Positions 25,801 to 34,412 of a stretch of 64,000 nt of DNA are shown piece after piece. Made by a program: the position numbers and the translations under genes. Source of the stretch: Sphingomonas immobilis (GTDB lineage Bacteria > Pseudomonadota > Alphaproteobacteria > Sphingomonadales > Sphingomonadaceae). Location of the stretch: assembly GCF_030580995.1 (NCBI RefSeq), contig NZ_JAUQSZ010000009.1:147846-211845 (forward strand), in the 5' to 3' direction. Under the pieces are notes generated by a model, which had not been told where the DNA came from, did not search any database, and worked only from the letters and a program-made list of their open reading frames with translations. Within the stretch, counting starts at the first letter, position 1. Every line of letters begins with the position of its first letter.

Positions 25801-26450
25801 GCAGCGACCTGTTCAGCGCCAGTTTCGTCTGGGACGAAGAGCCAAGTGTCGCAGACGATGCGACACCGCTTGCGACACCGGAAAAGCCCGGAATTGCGCC
25901 GTTCTACGAAAACTCCGCCGACGGTGTCGCAAGTGTCGCAAGTGTCGCAAAATCCGGTTCGGCGTCCGTGAGTCCGCAAGTGTCGCACGGTTCAGTCGCA
26001 GAATTTGCGACACCGGATGCGACACCGGAAACGGCTGTTTTCGTAGGTGCCGCTCCCCGATACGACCCGAGTGTCGCACCTGTCGCAAGTGTCGCAGGCT
26101 GGTTCGACGCGGTCGAGATTTTGCGACAGTCGCAGGATCGCCCGTACCTCTATCACGGCGACTGGCGATACATGGCGCGAGACGCGCTTAAATTCGTTCG
26201 TGCTTGGGGAGAGGTAGCGCTGGCGGCCGGATGGTCGACGTTGGACGTGTTCGGGATAGAGCCCGACCCGTCTGCGCGTCGGCTCGATCGGATCGGCCTT
26301 GTGCCCCTGCTCGGCGGCCGGGAAGTCGCCGCGATCGACGACGTCGCGGCCTGGATCGGCTCAGGCCGCGACGCCACGCGCTTCGACCGACGACTGCGCG
26401 CCAGTGGTGCGGTGCCCGTTTGGTACTTGGTGAGGGAGGGTCGGCAGTGA
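25797..26450 (+). CDS. Replication-region protein whose gene carries an iteron-like array
   Basis: A 217-residue product coupled to the DUF3987 gene by ATGA. Residues 15-105 are low in complexity and built from SVA, VAS and ATP units (SVADDATP, GVASVASVAKS, FATPDATPET), a direct consequence of the repeated DNA underneath. The C-terminal 110 residues look folded (YMARDALKFVRAWGEVALAAGW, RFDRRLRASGAVPVWYLV). It may be a linker-bearing replication protein in the way lambda O carries its origin, or simply the frame that happens to cover the origin. Confidence 0.65.
   Translation: MSSDLFSASFVWDEEPSVADDATPLATPEKPGIAPFYENSADGVASVASVAKSGSASVSPQVSHGSVAEFATPDATPETAVFVGAAPRYDPSVAPVASVAGWFDAVEILRQSQDRPYLYHGDWRYMARDALKFVRAWGEVALAAGWSTLDVFGIEPDPSARRLDRIGLVPLLGGREVAAIDDVAAWIGSGRDATRFDRRLRASGAVPVWYLVREGRQ
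25847..26128. repeat. Thirteen copies of TGTCGCA/TGCGACA, candidate phage replication origin
   Basis: Forward copies start at 25847, 25925, 25934, 25943, 25981, 26072, 26081 and 26090. Reverse copies start at 25859, 25871, 26006, 26018 and 26122. Two triplets (25925/25934/25943 and 26072/26081/26090) have exact nine-base spacing, and two reverse pairs have twelve-base spacing. The array lies in the coding sequence just downstream of the primase and DUF3987 genes, where lambdoid phages keep the origin. Origin function is inferred. Confidence 0.75.
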
Positions 26451-26605
26451 TGCCGGGCGTCGCCGCTAGCCTGAGGGGTTGGTTAGGGGAGCGCGCTTGC
26501 AGCGCTACCCCTAAACCCGGCCCCGCGTCAACAGGCTTCAGTTTTAGAGAATGGTCGGTCGGTTTTGACGATGGGAAGGGATGGGCTGTCGATGTCGTGC
26601 GTTGA
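26450..26605 (+). CDS. Possible 51-residue protein
   Basis: GGGAGG lies about ten bases upstream and the ATG overlaps the previous stop as TGATG, which favours translation. The product has no recognised motif (begins MPGVAASLRGWLGERA). Against it, a strong hairpin occupies the first half of the frame, so the segment may be a regulatory RNA element instead. Confidence 0.4.
   Translation: MPGVAASLRGWLGERACSATPKPGPASTGFSFREWSVGFDDGKGWAVDVVR
26483..26514. promoter_or_regulatory. Strong hairpin upstream of the NusG-like gene
   Basis: TTAGGGGAGCGC pairs with GCGCT-A-CCCCTAA: twelve base pairs with one bulged A and a seven-base loop. No T-run follows. It may be an attenuator, a processing site or a recognition site for the antitermination machinery; none of these is shown. 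Confidence 0.5.
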
Positions 26606-27263
26606 TAAAATGGATGGTGAGGCGAGCGCATTGCGTCGCTGGTGCATCTTGCGCACGTCCGGCGGCAAGACCTTGGCGCTGGCGAGGTCGTTGTCGGCGG
26701 GCGGCATCGAGGCGTGGACGCCGACCCGTACCGTGAAGCGCCCGAAAGGACCAAAGCGCGTTAAGCCGGGCACGCGCCGTCCGATGGTTGAGATCGAGAT
26801 GCCGATCCTGCCAACCTTCGTCTTTGCCCGCGAAGCGCACGTTGAGACGCTGGCCGCTCTCGCGACGGATGAGCGCAGCAGACATCCCGCATTCTCGGTA
26901 TTCACTCATGCCGGGCGCGCGCCGCTCATCGGCGAGCGGTCAATCACGGGTCTGCGCGAAGCAGAGCGCGTTGCCGCCGAGCTGATCGCCGTGGCGCGGG
27001 AGCACGAAACGAAGGAGGAGCAGCGCCGCGCCCGCGCCGCGTTGCTGCGCACCGAACGTGAGAGGCGCAAGGCGTTAAGGACCGAGCGAAGAGAGTTCAC
27101 AATCGGGCAACGGGTGACCGTGCCGGATGCGCGAGCGCTGTCCGGTATGACGGGGATCGTTCAGGCGTCGGACGGGACATCGGCATTGGTCGCGTTCGGT
27201 GGCTCGCTGACGATGACGATCGAGGCTTGGCGTTTGCTTCCGAATGATCTACAGGCTGGATAG
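26592..27263 (+). CDS. NusG-family transcription factor of the phage
   Basis: About 223 residues. The N-terminal NGN-like part begins RRWCILRTSGGKTLALARSL and continues with EAWTPTRTVKRP and PILPTFVFARE, in the order seen in NusG and RfaH. A charged helical linker (HETKEEQRRARAALLRTERE) leads to a KOW-like end (FTIGQRVTVPDARALSGMTG, then VQASDGTSALVAFGG). NusG paralogues bind RNA polymerase and suppress pausing or termination over chosen operons. Its position directly before the late genes suggests control of late transcription. Alternative starts exist at 26571 and 26610. Confidence 0.75.
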   Translation: MSCVDKMDGEASALRRWCILRTSGGKTLALARSLSAGGIEAWTPTRTVKRPKGPKRVKPGTRRPMVEIEMPILPTFVFAREAHVETLAALATDERSRHPAFSVFTHAGRAPLIGERSITGLREAERVAAELIAVAREHETKEEQRRARAALLRTERERRKALRTERREFTIGQRVTVPDARALSGMTGIVQASDGTSALVAFGGSLTMTIEAWRLLPNDLQAG

Positions 27264-27349
27264 TCCCGGAAGGGGGATACTGTCGCCATAGCGACCACTC
27301 GGCCTGTTGATCTGGAGCTTCGTTCTCCTGCGACCGCCGCCCTAGACGT

Positions 27350-27449
27350 TGGAGCGCACGCTCCAGCGATGTCCGAAGGCATGGTGCAATTGCCGATAGC
27401 TTGAAGCTCTGCCCGCGCTGGAGGCGGGGGGGACGTGCGCGGGCAGAGC
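27350..27449. promoter_or_regulatory. Two inverted repeats between the NusG-like gene and the late operon
   Basis: TGGAGCG-CA-CGCTCCA (27350-27365) is a compact dyad. GCTCTGCCCGCGC (27406-27418) pairs perfectly with GCGCGGGCAGAGC (27437-27449) over 13 bases with an 18-base loop. Neither is followed by a T-run. The 259-base region 27264-27522 holds no convincing gene and is the natural place for a late promoter or antitermination site. Confidence 0.5.
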
Positions 27450-27522
27450 GAGCAAAGGTCATACACCCGACCTGCCGCCCTTTCTGCGCGCCTTTGGTTA
27501 AATCTTCGTCACTGGAGCAGCG

Positions 27523-27705
27523 ATGCCCGAGCCGTCGCACATCGCTAACGCCCGCGCGCTTGAGCAACTGGCTGGCGATCTGCACAACCTAGCGGCCGAC
27601 GTGTTGGAGCCGTCGCGTTGCGTTGCCCGATCCGATGCACTGACGGCTGAAGGCGAGCGCATCGCTGGTGCGGTGCGCGCTGTGTTCCGGGGTTTCGGTC
27701 GATGA
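27523..27705 (+). CDS. Small hypothetical phage protein, 60 residues
   Basis: A short helical protein (NARALEQLAGDLHNLAADVLE) with GGAG five bases before the ATG. It overlaps the next small gene by ATGA. Nothing in the sequence shows a function. It stands at the head of the run of genes leading to HNH endonuclease and terminase. Confidence 0.55.
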   Translation: MPEPSHIANARALEQLAGDLHNLAADVLEPSRCVARSDALTAEGERIAGAVRAVFRGFGR

Positions 27706-27854
27706 CAGACGAAGAGCTTCTCTACGGCGATGGGGTCTCGCACTATTGCGGCCTGTTGTGTGATCGGCATCACGGGGCACCGATCCCGCCTTCGACCATG
27801 ACGAGGCAGCGGCGCAGGGCTGAGGCCCGGCAGGCGACCAAGGCCGCTCGATGA
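27702..27854 (+). CDS. Small hypothetical phage protein, 50 residues
   Basis: ATG overlaps the previous stop and its own stop overlaps the HNH start, both as ATGA, which is strong support for translation despite the length. The product has YCGLLCDRHHG, a Cys/His cluster that could bind zinc, and a basic C-terminus (RQRRRAEARQATKAAR). Confidence 0.6.
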   Translation: MTDEELLYGDGVSHYCGLLCDRHHGAPIPPSTMTRQRRRAEARQATKAAR

Positions 27855-28153
27855 CCGAGCGCATCCGTGGCCGAGCAGGCCAAGTCGCACGCAAGCGCCG
27901 CCTCGCCCGCACCAACGGCCTGTGCGAGCACTGCGACAAGGCCGGGCGCGTGGCGATGGCAACAGACGTCAACCACATCGTACCCCTCGCGCATGGCGGC
28001 GACGATGTTGATGAGAACACCGAGAACCTGTGCGGGCCATGCCACCTCAGGGTCACCGCCAAGCAGTTCGGGCATGCCGATCCTATCAAGGGGCGAGGCA
28101 TAGCTCGCAATGGTCGGCCGACGAGCCGAGACCACCCGTGGAACAGGGCCTAG
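27851..28153 (+). CDS. HNH endonuclease
   Basis: A 100-residue nuclease with the complete HNH motif: zinc cysteines C25 and C28 (CEHC) and C61 and C64 (CGPC), the catalytic histidine region VNHIVPLAHGG, and ENTENLC with the asparagine, closing with H65. In HK97-type phages an HNH protein next to the terminase genes is needed for cutting at cos during packaging. Its position just before the small terminase gene fits that role. Confidence 0.92.
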   Translation: MTERIRGRAGQVARKRRLARTNGLCEHCDKAGRVAMATDVNHIVPLAHGGDDVDENTENLCGPCHLRVTAKQFGHADPIKGRGIARNGRPTSRDHPWNRA

Positions 28154-28288
28154 CATCCGGGCAACACACCCCACCCCCCGGTCAAAAGTCCCGCCTCGCT
28201 GGGGTCGGACACCGGACGGCCCCTCCGTACGCACCGAGAACAGTATTTGAGGGGGGAGGGTTTCGGCCCGGTCGTCCCGGAGGCTTCC
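28154..28288. other. Intergenic segment before terminase, candidate cos region
   Basis: No gene is seen in these 135 bases. In cos-type HK97-like phages with an adjacent HNH gene the cos site usually lies between that gene and the small terminase. The precise cut site cannot be read from the sequence. Confidence 0.3.
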
Positions 28289-28717
28289 ATGGCCGACGTC
28301 ATTACGATCGAAGGCGGCGACGGCGTCCCGCCCGAGCCGAACTGGCGGTCCATATTCGGCCGCGCTGCTGACCGCGAGGCGGCTTCGGCGTACTGGAAGA
28401 GCATTATCAGCGAATTGCGCTCGGCAGAAAAACTGGCCGTCGCGAACGCTCATTCGATCAAGCGGCTCGTCGTCGCCTATGTCACTTTCGATCTCAGCGC
28501 CCGCGAGGTTCTGAAGACGGGCCCGGTGATGAAGGCGAAGAAGACCGGCGTCCCAACCTACAATCCGTGGTGGACCACGATGTCCAACGCATCCAGTCAG
28601 GCGCAAGCCCTCGAAAAGGAACTGTGCATCACGCCTCGCGAGCGCGCGAACGGCGGAACGGTAGCGAAAAAGGAGCGTCGCCCGGCGGGCGGCGGCTACC
28701 TGAAGAACCGTGGCTAA
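28289..28717 (+). CDS. Terminase small subunit (P27 family)
   Basis: A 142-residue DNA-recognition subunit of the packaging motor. The pattern PNWRSIFGRAADREAAS, then IKRLVVAYVTFDLSAREVLK and NPWWTTMSNASSQAQALEKE, matches the P27-type small terminase. GGAGG precedes the ATG by six bases. It overlaps the large subunit gene by eight bases. Confidence 0.85.
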   Translation: MADVITIEGGDGVPPEPNWRSIFGRAADREAASAYWKSIISELRSAEKLAVANAHSIKRLVVAYVTFDLSAREVLKTGPVMKAKKTGVPTYNPWWTTMSNASSQAQALEKELCITPRERANGGTVAKKERRPAGGGYLKNRG

Positions 28718-30524
28718 CCGCTTCCTCGCGGAGCCCGATCCTACAACGGCTTGGGCGAAGGCGGCGGTCGACGGCAAGCTTTTTACCTGCGGCGAGCTGG
28801 TCCGGTATGCGGCGGAGCGCCACCTTCGCGATATACGCGACGGAGAGCGGCGCGGTATCTACTGGCGGCCCGACGCGGCGGCGCATTTCCTGAACTTTCT
28901 ACCGTCTGTGTTTCAGGTGACCGACGGACCCGCCGAGGGTGAGCCGTTCTATCCGCTCGAATATCACACCTTCGTCGGCGGGAACCTCTTCGGCTGGCGC
29001 ACCGCGACGAACCGCTGGCGTTACCGCACAGGCTGGCTGGAAACCGGCAAAGGGCAGGCAAAGTCGCCGCTGATGGGCGCGATCGGCGTCTACATCATGG
29101 GCTGGTGCGATATTCCACGCGCGCAGTGCTATGCCATCGGTGAGGACAAGGCGACCGCCAATGTCATGTTTCGTGACGCGGTCGCAATGTGCCGCGCCGA
29201 TGTCCCCGGCGGCGAGGACGGTGAAAGTCTAGAGGGCCTCGGCGAGGTCATCATCCGCGGCGAGCTGGAGAACGCTTGGAAGATCGAGCATCCAGACAGC
29301 GGCTCGTTCTTTATGCCGATCGCCAGCGGCGAGTCGCAGTCGGGCCCTCGCCCCTCGCTGGTGGCAGCGGACGAGATTCACGAGCTTAAGTCGGAGGCCG
29401 CGCTGCTGACGTGGAAAGCGGCGATCGACAAGGTCGCCGGCAACGCATTGATGCTGTTGGGCACGAACACGCCCGCCCGGTCGTCGCAGCACGTCGGCAC
29501 ATCGTATTCCGACACCTATCAATCGATCGTGAAGGGCGATGCGAAAGACGACACGGCGTTCGCCTTCATCGCCCGCATCGACAAAGGTGATCGCGAGACC
29601 ATCTTCGAGAACGAGCGAGCCTGGCAGAAGTCGCTGCCTGCGCTCGGCGAGACGTTCCCGATCGAGAACATCCGGGAGACGGTCAATTCCGCGAAGCTGC
29701 GGCCGTCCACGAAGTCGAGCGTCAAGCGGCTCTATTTCGGCATCGATAGCGCCGCGGCCGACTTCTGGATCAGCGAGGAAAAGTGGTCGGCTGTGCAGGG
29801 CGTGGTGGATTCCCGTGCGATGCGGGGCCGCAAATCTTGGCTCTCGCTCGATCTTTCGCAAAAGAACGACCTCACCGCGCTGTCCCAAGCTTGGGAGCTT
29901 CCCGACGATCTGGTTGCGGTAAAGACCTGGTATTGGACCACGCTGGAGGGCCTGGAAGAGCGCGCCGACAATGACAAGGCGCCCTATCTCGATTGGGTCG
30001 AGGATAACTATCTGACCGCGACGCCGGGCGCGACGATCGATTACACCTTCGTCGCGGTGCAGGTGAAACAGCAAGTCACCGAACACGACGTCGAGGCGCT
30101 GGTGGTCGATCCAGCCTTCCTGACCTCTTTCACCGACGCCTGTGATCAGGTCGGGCTCGACTGGTGGCTGTGGGAAGGGCCGGGAAAGCCGGAGGGGCGC
30201 GGACTCAAGATCGTCAAGCACGCGCAAGGTCAGCGCATCATGTTCGAGGATCGGCAGCTTTGCATGCCGCACTCGATCACCCGGACCGAAGACCACATTC
30301 TCGATGGCAAGCTGATAGTCGACGATTCGCCCGTCACCTATTCGTGCGCCGCAAATGCCGTGCTCGAAGCGGATGGCATGGGCAACCGCATGTTCAATAA
30401 GAGAAAATCGCGCGGGCGGATTGATGGCATGGTGACGATCGCGATGGCCGTCGGCGCCGCGACCGCCGCAGAAAAGCCGAAGAAGAAATCGGTCTACGCC
30501 TCGCGCGGCGTGCGGCGGGTCTAG
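28710..30524 (+). CDS. Terminase large subunit
   Basis: A 604-residue packaging ATPase and nuclease. The Walker A region is ETGKGQAKSPLM (about 111-122), Walker B is SLVAADEIHEL and the coupling motif lies in MLLGTNTPA. The nuclease domain begins with LSLDLSQKNDLTAL, whose first Asp is a metal ligand. GTG start overlapping the small subunit gene. It translocates DNA into the prohead through the portal and cuts it. Confidence 0.95.
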   Translation: MANRFLAEPDPTTAWAKAAVDGKLFTCGELVRYAAERHLRDIRDGERRGIYWRPDAAAHFLNFLPSVFQVTDGPAEGEPFYPLEYHTFVGGNLFGWRTATNRWRYRTGWLETGKGQAKSPLMGAIGVYIMGWCDIPRAQCYAIGEDKATANVMFRDAVAMCRADVPGGEDGESLEGLGEVIIRGELENAWKIEHPDSGSFFMPIASGESQSGPRPSLVAADEIHELKSEAALLTWKAAIDKVAGNALMLLGTNTPARSSQHVGTSYSDTYQSIVKGDAKDDTAFAFIARIDKGDRETIFENERAWQKSLPALGETFPIENIRETVNSAKLRPSTKSSVKRLYFGIDSAAADFWISEEKWSAVQGVVDSRAMRGRKSWLSLDLSQKNDLTALSQAWELPDDLVAVKTWYWTTLEGLEERADNDKAPYLDWVEDNYLTATPGATIDYTFVAVQVKQQVTEHDVEALVVDPAFLTSFTDACDQVGLDWWLWEGPGKPEGRGLKIVKHAQGQRIMFEDRQLCMPHSITRTEDHILDGKLIVDDSPVTYSCAANAVLEADGMGNRMFNKRKSRGRIDGMVTIAMAVGAATAAEKPKKKSVYASRGVRRV

Positions 30525-30532
30525 GAGGGCGC

Positions 30533-31831
30533 ATGGCACTATCGCCCGACGATTATCGCCGCGCGGCTGGCGGCCGGCGCTCGCATGCGCCGCGCGCCAC
30601 GGTGGGCCCGCCGACATTGGCAGGTCCGGTCCTGGCTTACACGGGGTACGATCTATCCGACCCCGCGCTGCTCGAAATGATGCGCGGCGATGGCGGAAGA
30701 ACGGGCGTTGCCGGCGTCGCGATCAACGAACGACGGGCGTTGCGCAACAGCACGTTCTTCCGGGCCATGTCGCTCCAGTGCGGATCGATGGGGATGTTGC
30801 CGCTGCATCTGCGCAAGCGAGATGGCCGCAACACGGAAAAGGCGACGGACCACCCGCTCTACAATGTGCTCCTGCGCAAGCCGAATGACTTTCAGACGGC
30901 CAGCCGGTTCAAGTCGTACATGCAACTGTGCGCGCTGCTCGACGGAAACGCTTATGCGCTGAAAGTGAGATCGCGCGGCGCGGTGCGGCAGCTGATTCCG
31001 TTGCCGCGGCGCCGGGTGAAGCCCCGGCTGACAGACACCTACGATCTGGTGTTCGATTATGACCGCCCGCAGGGCGGCCAGGCCGTCCTTTCGGCTGACG
31101 ACGTCTTTCACTTCGGCACGCCCCTGACGCTCGACGGCATCAACGGCATTTCCCTGCTCGATATCGCCGCTGACACGCTCGGTTTGTCGCTGGTTGCGCA
31201 ACAAGCCGCCGGTCGCTTGCTGACGAAAGGATCGATGGCGCGCGGCGCGCTGGAAACGGCCGACACTCTCGGCGACGAAGCGTACGACCACCTGAAGGCG
31301 AGCCTCCGCGAGAACTACGCTGGCTCGGGTGCTGAAGACGACTGGATGATCCTTGAGGAGGGTCTGACCGCGAAGCCGTTCGGCAGCAATGCGCGTGATG
31401 CACAGCTTGTCGAGATCATGAAGCGTGAAGCCGAAGAGGTTGCACGATTCACCGGCGTTCCCCGGCCCCTGCTCATGTTCGACGAGACGAGCTGGGGCAG
31501 CGGCATCGAGCAGCTGTCGCTGTTCTTCATCACCTACTGCCTGATGCCGTGGTTCGTGATCTGGGAAGAGGCGATCTGGACCTGGCTGCTGACGCCCGCC
31601 GAGCAGCAGACGCTCTACGCAAAATTCAACGAAGGCGCTTTGCTGCGCGGTTCGATGAAGGATCAGGCCGAGTTTCTGAAGGCCGCGCTCGGCCCGAACG
31701 CCGCCTATCTCACCCCAAACGAAGCGCGAGACTTCATGGACCGGAACCCGCTGCCCGATGGCGACGACCTGCCCCGCCCCGGCACGACCGCGGCGACGAT
31801 GATGCAAGAGGAAAAGCCAGATGCTGCGTAG
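30533..31831 (+). CDS. Portal protein (HK97 family)
   Basis: A 432-residue protein forming the dodecameric DNA channel at one prohead vertex. Characteristic parts are NSTFFRAMSLQCGSMGMLPL, HPLYNVLLRKPN, the central FGTPLTLDGINGISLLDIA and FTGVPRPLLMFDETSWGSGI. The start has GGAGGG upstream. Its end overlaps the protease start by 11 bases. Confidence 0.95.
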   Translation: MALSPDDYRRAAGGRRSHAPRATVGPPTLAGPVLAYTGYDLSDPALLEMMRGDGGRTGVAGVAINERRALRNSTFFRAMSLQCGSMGMLPLHLRKRDGRNTEKATDHPLYNVLLRKPNDFQTASRFKSYMQLCALLDGNAYALKVRSRGAVRQLIPLPRRRVKPRLTDTYDLVFDYDRPQGGQAVLSADDVFHFGTPLTLDGINGISLLDIAADTLGLSLVAQQAAGRLLTKGSMARGALETADTLGDEAYDHLKASLRENYAGSGAEDDWMILEEGLTAKPFGSNARDAQLVEIMKREAEEVARFTGVPRPLLMFDETSWGSGIEQLSLFFITYCLMPWFVIWEEAIWTWLLTPAEQQTLYAKFNEGALLRGSMKDQAEFLKAALGPNAAYLTPNEARDFMDRNPLPDGDDLPRPGTTAATMMQEEKPDAA

Positions 31832-32684
31832 CGGTCTCTTCGCGGTGCGCGCCGCGCGCCCACCGGAAATGCCCGACCTCGGCGCTGGCAACGATTGGCA
31901 GTTTGAGACGCAGGCGCTCGATCCCGGCTTCGCAGCTTTCGAGGTGAAGGCGCTCGCGTCGGACAAGCCGACCATCTCGATTTTCGATCGGATCGGAGCG
32001 GACTACGACGGCAATGGTGTGACCGCCACACGAGTTGCGGGCGCGCTGCGGTCAATCGGCAATCGCGCGGCCACCGTCGAGATCAACTCGCCGGGCGGCA
32101 ACTATTTCGAGGGCGTCGCCATCTATAACCTGCTTCGGCGTCACCCAGCGGCGATCGACGTGCAGATCCTTGGCATAGCGGCTTCGGCGGCGTCCATCAT
32201 CGCCATGGCGGGCGACACGATCGCTATTGCCCACAATGCCGAGATAATGATCCACCAGGCGCAGGGCGTGTTCTTCGGCAATGCCGACGACATGGAAGCC
32301 GCCATCCCAGTCCTGCGCAAGCTGGATGGCGCTATGGTCGACGTTTATGCGGCCCGGACCGGCAAGCCCGGCGACGAGTTGCTCCAGATGATGCGCGCCG
32401 AAACCTACATCGGCGGTCGCGATGCAGTGGCAGCCGGCTTCGCCGACACGCTGATGGAGCGTGACGCCGAGATGCCGGTCTATGCCTCGGCTGACGCCCC
32501 GACCGACAAGGCGTCCCTCGATAAGTTTCTCGCGACGAAGGGAGTGCCGCGGTCCGAGCGGCGCGAGCTTTACCGCGCGATGGGGATCACCACGCCGCGC
32601 GCTGCGGATCCCGACCCTGCCACGCCTCGCGCTGGCGATGAACCGGAGGCGCTCGCGCGCCTTCTTCAGGCCATGTCGGCCTAA
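31821..32684 (+). CDS. ClpP-type prohead protease
   Basis: A 287-residue head maturation protease of the ClpP (S14) fold. INSPGGNYFEGVAIYNLL is the substrate-binding strand and turn. The catalytic serine is in GIAASAASIIAMAG (about S122), and the histidine in EIMIHQAQG (about H145). It is expected to remove the scaffold part of the capsid protein. About 45 residues precede the domain and about 80 follow, which is usual for the phage version. Confidence 0.92.
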   Translation: MLRSGLFAVRAARPPEMPDLGAGNDWQFETQALDPGFAAFEVKALASDKPTISIFDRIGADYDGNGVTATRVAGALRSIGNRAATVEINSPGGNYFEGVAIYNLLRRHPAAIDVQILGIAASAASIIAMAGDTIAIAHNAEIMIHQAQGVFFGNADDMEAAIPVLRKLDGAMVDVYAARTGKPGDELLQMMRAETYIGGRDAVAAGFADTLMERDAEMPVYASADAPTDKASLDKFLATKGVPRSERRELYRAMGITTPRAADPDPATPRAGDEPEALARLLQAMSA

Positions 32685-32705
32685 CCCCACAGAAGGAAAC
32701 CACCC

Positions 32706-33965
32706 ATGTTCATGCAGAACACCGTGCGGACGGCTGGTCCGCGCGCTCGGGGTCTCATCGCCGTGCGCGCCGAGGCTCCTGGCACTATCGATGCACTGGC
32801 GCGCGGCTTCGAGGCGTTCAAGGAGACGCACGCCCGCCAGATCGAGGAAATGAAAAAGGGCCTCGAAGACGTTGTCACCGCCGAGAAGCTGGAGGCCATC
32901 AACGCGGCGCTCACCGAGCTTCAGACGGCCGTCGACGATCAGGCGAAAATCCAGGCGGCCGCCAAGCTCGGCAACGGCGGTGTGATCGGCGATATTCAGG
33001 CCGACCCCGAGTATACCGCAGCGTTCAAGGCGCACATGCGCAAGGGCGATAAGGCGCCGGCCGAGATCGTCGCGGCGATGTCGAAAGGCACCGATGCCGA
33101 CGGCGGCTATCTCGCTCCGATCGAGTGGGATCGCACCATCGGCGAAAAGCTGAAGCGCATCAGCCCGATGCGTCAGGAATCGCGCGTCATCACCATCAGC
33201 GTCGCCGGCTTCCGCAAGTATTTCGGCGACCGCAACGTGGGCTCGGGCTGGGTTGGCGAGACGGCCACCCGCGCCGCTACCACGACGCCGCAGATCGGCA
33301 CGCTCGATTTCATCCCCGGCGAGCTGTACGCGAACCCGGCGATCACGCAGCAGCTGCTCGACGACGCCGCGGTCGATCTCGAGCAGTGGCTCGGCAGCGA
33401 GGTCGATACCGAGTTCAACCGTCAGGAGGGCATCGCCTTCCTTTCGGGCGACGGCGTCAACAAGCCGTATGGCGTGCTGACCTATGTCACAGGCGCTGCG
33501 AACGCAGCGCGGCACCCTTACGGCGCGATCAAGGCCATGCCCTCGGGCTCGGCGGCGGCGCTGACCGGCGACGGTCTGCTCGACGTCATGTACGACCTGC
33601 CGAGCGAGTTCGCCGCGAACGCGAAATGGCACCTCAACCGCTTGACCATCGGCGGCATCCGCAAGCTGAAGGACGGCCAGGGCAACTATCTCTGGCAGCC
33701 GAGCTACGCGTCGGGAACGCCGCAGACGCTCGCAGGGGCGCCGGTGGTCGAGTACCCCGACATGCCGCTGGTCACTGCGAACGCCATCGCGGCGCTGTTC
33801 GGCGACATGGAGGCGACCTATCTCGTCATCGACCGTGTCGGCATCCGCATCCTGCGCGATCCCTTCACGAACAAGCCGTTCGTCCACTTCTACACGACGA
33901 AGCGTGTCGGCGGCGGCGTGCATAACCCCGAGCCGATGCGCGCGTTGAAGGTCGCCGCTGCCTGA
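32706..33965 (+). CDS. Major capsid protein (HK97 fold)
   Basis: A 419-residue capsid precursor. The first 100 or so residues form the delta/scaffold part with a coiled coil (FEAFKETHARQIEEMKKGLE). The mature shell domain contains GGYLAPIEWDRTIGEKLK, ISVAGFRKYFG, LDFIPGELYANPAITQQLLD and RQEGIAFLSGDGVNKPYGVL, and ends with the P-loop strand YLVIDRVGIRILRDP. The protease encoded just upstream should remove the scaffold part. AGAAGGAAAC lies before the start. Confidence 0.95.
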   Translation: MFMQNTVRTAGPRARGLIAVRAEAPGTIDALARGFEAFKETHARQIEEMKKGLEDVVTAEKLEAINAALTELQTAVDDQAKIQAAAKLGNGGVIGDIQADPEYTAAFKAHMRKGDKAPAEIVAAMSKGTDADGGYLAPIEWDRTIGEKLKRISPMRQESRVITISVAGFRKYFGDRNVGSGWVGETATRAATTTPQIGTLDFIPGELYANPAITQQLLDDAAVDLEQWLGSEVDTEFNRQEGIAFLSGDGVNKPYGVLTYVTGAANAARHPYGAIKAMPSGSAAALTGDGLLDVMYDLPSEFAANAKWHLNRLTIGGIRKLKDGQGNYLWQPSYASGTPQTLAGAPVVEYPDMPLVTANAIAALFGDMEATYLVIDRVGIRILRDPFTNKPFVHFYTTKRVGGGVHNPEPMRALKVAAA

Positions 33966-34026
33966 TGAGCGATCCGAGCCGACTATGTCGGCTCGGACGT
34001 CTCGCCCCCGTCACGAGGAACCTACC

Positions 34027-34326
34027 ATGACCGACAAACCGAACACCAAGGCCACTCAGGCTAAGCCCGCCGAGGTTCTCGCTGCCTCGATCTCCACTTC
34101 GGGCGCGCTCGATAATTCGGGCGCGGCAGACATCACGCCGGCCGCCGAGTTTTCCCCGTCCGGCGCGCCGCGCCAGGTGACCGAAATCGACATCGATCAT
34201 CCCGCCGTCGATAACGATCCGCGCGCCGGTACCACGAACAACCAGAACCGTATCGACTTCAACGATCCGACCATTTCGGGCCAAGAAGCCGTTGAAAAGG
34301 CGCTCGCGGCCAATCAGGCCAAGTAA
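34027..34326 (+). CDS. Hypothetical head-region protein
   Basis: A 99-residue acidic protein without a recognised domain, rich in Ala, Asn, Asp and Thr (AASISTSGALDNSGAADI, HPAVDNDPRAGTTNNQNR) and probably partly disordered. AGGA lies eight bases before the ATG. Location directly after the capsid gene suggests a head-associated or decoration role, which the sequence itself does not show. Confidence 0.6.
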   Translation: MTDKPNTKATQAKPAEVLAASISTSGALDNSGAADITPAAEFSPSGAPRQVTEIDIDHPAVDNDPRAGTTNNQNRIDFNDPTISGQEAVEKALAANQAK

Positions 34327-34412
34327 CCCCCTCCCAAGCCGCCTCTACCCTCGGGCGGTTACCTCGGGCCGCGCTTTCGGGCGCGGCCCACTTTTCGCGG
34401 AGGCGCGCTTAG

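Noticed and set aside
25921..25949. Possible CRISPR array because of regularly spaced repeats
   Set aside because: The unit is only seven bases with two-base gaps, occurs in both orientations and lies within a coding frame; no spacers of CRISPR length and no cas genes.
32052..33923. Minus-strand open frame of 623 codons opposite protease and capsid genes
   Set aside because: Antisense to essential phage head genes and without motifs.
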